Source: JBAWYM01 sp037143575 (lineage in GTDB: Bacteria > Patescibacteriota > Gracilibacteria > Peribacterales > Peribacteraceae). Taken from it: a DNA stretch of 10,036 nucleotides. The stretch is from contig JBAWYM010000055.1 of NCBI GenBank assembly GCA_037143575.1, forward strand, positions 1 through 10,036. Reading direction: 5' to 3'. Position 1 is the first letter of the stretch. Each line of letters opens with the position of its first letter. Shown here in pieces: positions 7,011-10,036 of the stretch. A program made the position numbers and the translations under genes. The notes under the pieces were generated by a model. It saw nothing but the letters and a program-made list of their open reading frames with translations, had not been told where the DNA came from and made no database searches.

Positions 7011-7544
7011 ATGTCTGTAGAACTTACCCGGAGCTTGGCGGAATATCTCACTCGCGCAGTTGCTCACGTAGATGCAGCAACAACTGATGAAATGGGGAAA
7101 TTGGAGAAAGACGAAGATCTGGATGCTGATCGGCAGGTGCAGATCTTAGAGGCGGTTCTCCTATCTATTAAAGTATTATTTGGGGCTGACCTAGAGAACA
7201 TCACACAAACCATGAGGGAACCTTTAAATAATATTGTTGTTGAAACTCAAGATTATCAAAGGGACGAAGACCGAAACCTCGCCTTACAATCGCTCACAGA
7301 ACAAGGGGTACTGAGCATGAATCCTTCAAAGGATCATATTTCATTACTTATACCAACGAGGAGAATTGTCGTTGCCCTCATCGAACATCTGGCAAAGATT
7401 CGTGCAGTAATGCGTATGATCAATGATCAGGATATGGCTGCTACTTTAACGAAGGCTGAGGAAGCGCTAAGTGATACTGATGTTGAGGTCATCGGAACTG
7501 ATGAGCCAGCAACAGCAAGTGGCTCCAGAGATTCGATATGGTGA
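7011..7544 (+). CDS. Hypothetical protein, AT-rich orphan (177 aa)
   Basis: The product is 177 residues, with no signal peptide or membrane segment. It is predicted mostly helical and acidic, with heptad-like stretches (for example VQILEAVLLSIKVLF and RRIVVALIEHLAKIRAVMRM) separated by a charged middle part (YQRDEDRNLALQSLTEQG). The C-terminus is a low-complexity acidic and S/T/A tail ending SRDSIW. I do not recognise the family. The gene is on the plus strand, opposite to its neighbours: divergent from guaA and convergent with the gene ending at 7570, only 25 bp away. Its base composition differs from them: only 42 of 120 bases are G/C in 7141-7260. It may have been acquired separately. Confidence 0.7.
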   Translation: MSVELTRSLAEYLTRAVAHVDAATTDEMGKLEKDEDLDADRQVQILEAVLLSIKVLFGADLENITQTMREPLNNIVVETQDYQRDEDRNLALQSLTEQGVLSMNPSKDHISLLIPTRRIVVALIEHLAKIRAVMRMINDQDMAATLTKAEEALSDTDVEVIGTDEPATASGSRDSIW

Positions 7545-7569
7545 TAGTGGTAAGGGCGGAGCGCAGTGT

Positions 7570-8997
7570 TCAATCGTGGCTTAGGCTGATCCCCGCCAGA
7601 ATCCACAGCGCATACGCAATCGCGGCGTCTTCCCATGCATGGAGGAAGAGCGCTGCGACGGAGAGGGCGGCGAAAGCGAGGAGCGGATAGCGATTAGCGA
7701 TTAGCTGCGAGACGAGCTTCCATTTACGTTTTGTCTCATCCATCTGAATAAAGCTCTGTTGCCACAGTTTTCGAATGAGAAGAATAGTCAGTGCAAGAAA
7801 AAGTGCGAAGCCGATGAAGCCCGTTTCCACGCCCACCTGCACATACCAATTCTCCGTCAAAAACGGGCAGAGACAAACGCGGTCTTTGGGTTGAACTTGC
7901 GCTCCACCGACGAACACACAGAGCTTCGGAAGATTTTTGGCCCACGATGGATCATCTCCCTGGCGGAGCATGATGCAGGTATCACGGCCACGGTGGCTCG
8001 CCGGTCCTGCCGATCCCAGTCCCTGGCCGAAGGGGTGGGCGATCATCTGCTGGATTCCCTCGATGGGCCGCTCGAAGTGACCGCGGGAGGAGCCGAGGCG
8101 GAAGAGGACATCGGGGAAGAGGAAGATCGCGAGGATTCCGACAATGGCGGCGGAGGCGAGGACGGTGATGATGGCTTCCCGGCGCAGGCGCGGCGGCAGA
8201 GAAATTGTGAAGGCGACGAGAGTGCCCACGAATGCAGCGATCCAGGCGGTACGGGAGAAGGTGAGGATGAGGGCAATGCCGAGGATCAGAAGGGAGAGGA
8301 CGATCTTCGGATCCCAGAGCTTCTTCACCCACTGCGAGAGCGCGATGCAGAGCGGCAGGATGAGCCACAGTCCCAGCTGATTGGGTCCGCTCATCACACT
8401 CTGGATGCGATGGAGCTTGGTATCGCCGATCATCTGGAAGGCGGCAAGCGGGCCATCGGTGAAGTAGAGCGAGTAGATGGGGGAATAGCCGAGCACCACG
8501 AAGATCGATGACGGCAGAACGAAACTCAAGATACCGAAGGCCGCAATGGCGACGCCGATGATCAAAAGCCACTTTTCTATGTTGGCTTTAAGCCACTGCG
8601 ACCACGGCACACGACGAGCGAGGAGGAAAGCGAGGAGGGGGAGGAAATCGTATTTGAAGCCAAGAGCGACAGTGAAGAGCGATGAGCGGATAGCGGATAG
8701 CGGGTAGCTGAAGAGTGAGATAGCCAGCCCAAGAAGAATGAGTGCGATGATGAGGATATCGAGAGCGTCCAAATGCGTAGGACAGGAACGTTCCTGTCCA
8801 AAGCATTTGCGAACGATCTCGATGCAGATGATAGCGAGAATCACCACCAGCAGAGCCTCTTTCCAAACAGCGAGGATCGCCAGCGGCGCGTGCCCCGGAC
8901 CCTTCAGGATTCTCGTCGCAACAGTGACGGCGAACGCATGAAATGGCAGCGCCAGAATGAGGAGGAGGGTGAGCCGTTCGCGGAGTTGCTGAAACAT
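7570..8997 (-). CDS. O-antigen ligase/polymerase-type membrane protein
   Basis: The product is a 475-residue integral membrane protein with about ten to twelve hydrophobic helices. The layout fits the O-antigen ligase/polymerase (WaaL/Wzy-like) family, which joins or polymerises undecaprenyl-linked glycans on the outer face of the membrane. Family-like marks are ILTFSRTAWIAAFVG (243-257), the large extracytoplasmic loop about 300-382 with a GQGLGSAG turn (324-331), and ENWYVQVGVETGFIG (382-396). The loop contains four cysteines (341, 360, 375, 377). Three segments derive from repeats: residues 64-78 from a palindromic element, and about 97-107 and 430-440 from heptamer arrays. The first two lie near or between predicted helices. 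The ATG at 8997 has a TAATAC hexamer 7 bases upstream and no Shine-Dalgarno. The nearby UDP-GlcNAc 2-epimerase supports a surface-polysaccharide role. Whether it is a ligase or a polymerase cannot be decided from sequence. Confidence 0.85.
   Translation of the reverse strand: MFQQLRERLTLLLILALPFHAFAVTVATRILKGPGHAPLAILAVWKEALLVVILAIICIEIVRKCFGQERSCPTHLDALDILIIALILLGLAISLFSYPLSAIRSSLFTVALGFKYDFLPLLAFLLARRVPWSQWLKANIEKWLLIIGVAIAAFGILSFVLPSSIFVVLGYSPIYSLYFTDGPLAAFQMIGDTKLHRIQSVMSGPNQLGLWLILPLCIALSQWVKKLWDPKIVLSLLILGIALILTFSRTAWIAAFVGTLVAFTISLPPRLRREAIITVLASAAIVGILAIFLFPDVLFRLGSSRGHFERPIEGIQQMIAHPFGQGLGSAGPASHRGRDTCIMLRQGDDPSWAKNLPKLCVFVGGAQVQPKDRVCLCPFLTENWYVQVGVETGFIGFALFLALTILLIRKLWQQSFIQMDETKRKWKLVSQLIANRYPLLAFAALSVAALFLHAWEDAAIAYALWILAGISLSHD
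7681..7708. repeat. Heptamer tandem repeat inside the O-antigen ligase gene (site 1)
   Basis: Four 7-bp units: GAGCGGA, TAGCGAT, TAGCGAT, TAGCTGC. They are translated on the minus strand as QLIANRYPLL, at the start of the C-terminal helices. Confidence 0.75.
8677..8711. repeat. Heptamer tandem repeat inside the O-antigen ligase gene (site 2)
   Basis: Five 7-bp units: GAGCGAT, GAGCGGA, TAGCGGA, TAGCGGG, TAGCTGA. They are translated on the minus strand as SYPLSAIRSSL, after the helix at about residues 81-97. The register and the closing TAGCTGn unit match those of the arrays at 7681 and 4202. Confidence 0.75.
8770..8809. repeat. 40-bp near-perfect palindrome inside the O-antigen ligase gene (copy 2)
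   Basis: The core is GTAGGACAGGAA, two central bases, then TTCCTGTCC, as in copy 1. The outer arms CAAATGC (8770-8776) and GCATTTG (8803-8809) are perfectly self-complementary but differ from those of copy 1. Two mismatched pairs lie in the triplet next to the core (GTA against AAA); 18 of 20 pairs match. It is translated in frame on the minus strand as KCFGQERSCPTHL. Confidence 0.93.
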
Positions 8998-9004
8998 AAT
9001 TTCA

Positions 9005-9010
9005 GTATTA
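9005..9010 (-). promoter_or_regulatory. Possible -10 box of the O-antigen ligase gene
   Basis: Minus strand TAATAC ends 7 bases before the ATG at 8997. No -35 is recognisable. The divergent intergenic space to the gene at 9053 is only 55 bp, so promoters for both directions must lie here or inside the genes. Confidence 0.25.
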
Positions 9011-9052
9011 GAATAACCCCCTTTTCATTTATTTGCATTCCCTGTTTGCAAT

Positions 9053-9472
9053 ATGAGCAATCACGAATTTAATTCCAATAACATCGATGCTTTGTTTTCT
9101 GAGGTAACAGAAAAGGAAGGTGTGAAAACCGATAGACAGCGCTACAAGGAATGGTGCGATCAAACGACGGCTGATCCTACAAATCAGTTGGTGAGCATGT
9201 TGGAGCGTGAGGGATTTACCTATTCTGTTCCAGTGATGAAACCTGTATTTGAGGATGTTTGGAATAGGATGCTTCAAGCTCGCTGTATTGATCAATGGCA
9301 ATCAGCAAGAAACGATTTGCCCAAGTTGACGCAGGAGGCATGGGATAGACATATACAGTCAGAGAATGAACTCAGACATCCGATGATGACTGCAGTTGAT
9401 CGATGGCTCAAATGTTGGTTGGGAAAGCTTCAGGCATTGATCGCAAAAACGCATACGCATCCGGAGAAGTAA
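9053..9472 (+). CDS. Hypothetical protein, AT-rich orphan (139 aa)
   Basis: The product is 139 residues, with no signal peptide or clear membrane helix. It is rich in charged residues and tryptophan, with an amphipathic C-terminal helix (DRWLKCWLGKLQALIAK) before a short basic and polar tail (THTHPEK). I do not recognise the family. The ATG at 9053 lacks a Shine-Dalgarno and a clear -10. The gene is on the plus strand, divergent from the O-antigen ligase gene and convergent with the epimerase gene, 11 bp from its end. The 5' end is AT-rich (21 of 60 bases G/C in 9061-9120), like the other plus-strand gene and unlike the minus-strand genes. The lack of in-frame stops over 420 bp of AT-rich DNA supports it being real. 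Confidence 0.65.
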   Translation: MSNHEFNSNNIDALFSEVTEKEGVKTDRQRYKEWCDQTTADPTNQLVSMLEREGFTYSVPVMKPVFEDVWNRMLQARCIDQWQSARNDLPKLTQEAWDRHIQSENELRHPMMTAVDRWLKCWLGKLQALIAKTHTHPEK

Positions 9473-9483
9473 CCGGAGATTTC

Positions 9484-10036
9484 TCAGAGTTTCAATCGCG
9501 CCTCCTCATCCCGGAAGACTTCGCCGTTTTTCAGCACCTCTTCAACAACATCAATACTCTTGGCACTGACATCCGTTCCGTAAAGTTTCGGCGCTTGCTT
9601 CATATCTTTATTGCCCCAGGCGAATTCCACCAGGCTCTTGATCAGTTTCCCATCCACCGGCGGCGCGATGAGGTTGCCGCCGTTCATGATGGATTCGCTG
9701 CGGTCCGAGCCGAACCGGAGTGTGACGCACGGGATCCCGAGCACATTCATCTCCTCCTGCATCGATCCGCTGTCTGTGGCGCAAACGGAGGCTTTGTTCA
9801 TTGCGGCGATCACGTCGCCGTACTCGGACCAGACCGGCGAATAAATGAAGTTCTTGTGCTTCTTCGCCAGCGTTTCTACTTCCTTTTTCAATCCCAAGCG
9901 TTCAAATGCCGCTTCGGTCTGGAACATCGTGATGAGGAGAACATTTCTGCCTTCCTTAATTAACGACGTCATCGCATCGTGAATCGCGAGGAAGCGCTTA
10001 TCGGAGCCGCAGTTTTCGCGCCGGTGCATGCAGAAG
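9484..10036 (-). CDS. UDP-N-acetylglucosamine 2-epimerase, C-terminal half (partial)
   Basis: The enzyme interconverts UDP-GlcNAc and UDP-ManNAc, feeding ManNAc-type sugars into surface polysaccharides (WecB/MnaA family). About 183 residues are visible; the frame is open through the window edge, so the start lies outside. The family is about 370 residues long, so roughly half is present. The visible part begins just before the conserved HRREN motif. It then runs through a Rossmann-like region (VLLITMF, FIYSPVWSEYGDVIAAM) and the nucleotide-sugar motif CATDSGSMQEEMNVLGIP followed by VTLRFGSDRSESIMNGGNLI. The R-FGSDRSE stretch replaces the more common R-TTERPE, so a related specificity is possible. 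It is convergent with the small plus-strand gene and near the O-antigen ligase gene, consistent with a glycan locus. Confidence 0.9.
   Translation of the reverse strand, partial: FCMHRRENCGSDKRFLAIHDAMTSLIKEGRNVLLITMFQTEAAFERLGLKKEVETLAKKHKNFIYSPVWSEYGDVIAAMNKASVCATDSGSMQEEMNVLGIPCVTLRFGSDRSESIMNGGNLIAPPVDGKLIKSLVEFAWGNKDMKQAPKLYGTDVSAKSIDVVEEVLKNGEVFRDEEARLKL

Noticed and set aside
7759..8511. Plus-strand reading frame of 250 codons, very rich in E, D and G
   Set aside because: It is the complement of hydrophobic helix codons in the O-antigen ligase gene. The minus-strand protein carries recognisable family motifs.

Overview
The window is a 10 kb bacterial chromosomal segment with a GC-rich background (40 of 60 bases are G/C in 8041-8100, counted by hand). 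All the recognisable genes lie on the minus strand. TGA works as an ordinary stop at the end of every complete minus-strand gene, so the genetic code is standard here. No start codon has a convincing Shine-Dalgarno sequence. Several have a -10-like hexamer 6-10 bases upstream, which suggests leaderless transcripts. These traits, together with the many small repeats, would fit a Patescibacteria/CPR-type organism such as a Peregrinibacteria relative. That placement is inference from general features, not from a marker gene.

Layout from left to right. (1) 1-1167, minus: an MFS transporter, cut at its C-terminus by the window edge and apparently carrying a one-base frameshift near its N-terminus. 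(2) 1320-2141, minus: a soluble protein of unknown function with an apparent internal duplication. (3) 2201-4971, minus: a regulatory pair, an ECF sigma factor (4399-4971) followed by a membrane-anchored FecR/DUF5667-type putative anti-sigma protein (2201-4156). Two different small repeats sit in the 242 bp between them. (4) 5114-6907, minus: guaA, a long-form GMP synthase whose C-terminal region carries a perfect 44-bp palindrome translated in frame. (5) 7011-7544, plus: an AT-rich orphan gene. (6) 7570-8997, minus: an O-antigen ligase/polymerase-type membrane protein carrying a second copy of the palindrome and two heptamer tandem repeats, all translated. (7) 9053-9472, plus: a second AT-rich orphan gene. 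(8) 9484-10036, minus: the C-terminal half of a UDP-GlcNAc 2-epimerase, cut at its 5' end by the window edge.

The O-antigen ligase and the epimerase point to a surface-polysaccharide neighbourhood on the right. The sigma/anti-sigma pair is a transmembrane signalling module. The other genes look like independent single-gene units.

The most notable signal is a small palindromic element present twice, at 5640-5683 and 8770-8809, inside two unrelated genes. Both copies are in frame and in the same phase, encoding the shared peptide GQExSCPT. The core is shared, but the flanking arms differ between sites and are still self-complementary at each site. This resembles the logic of the in-gene palindromic elements of Rickettsia, with an unrelated sequence, and may be an undescribed protein-embedding mobile palindrome. 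A second repeat class, tandem heptamers of the form TAGCnnn, occurs at three places, two of them inside the same membrane-protein gene.
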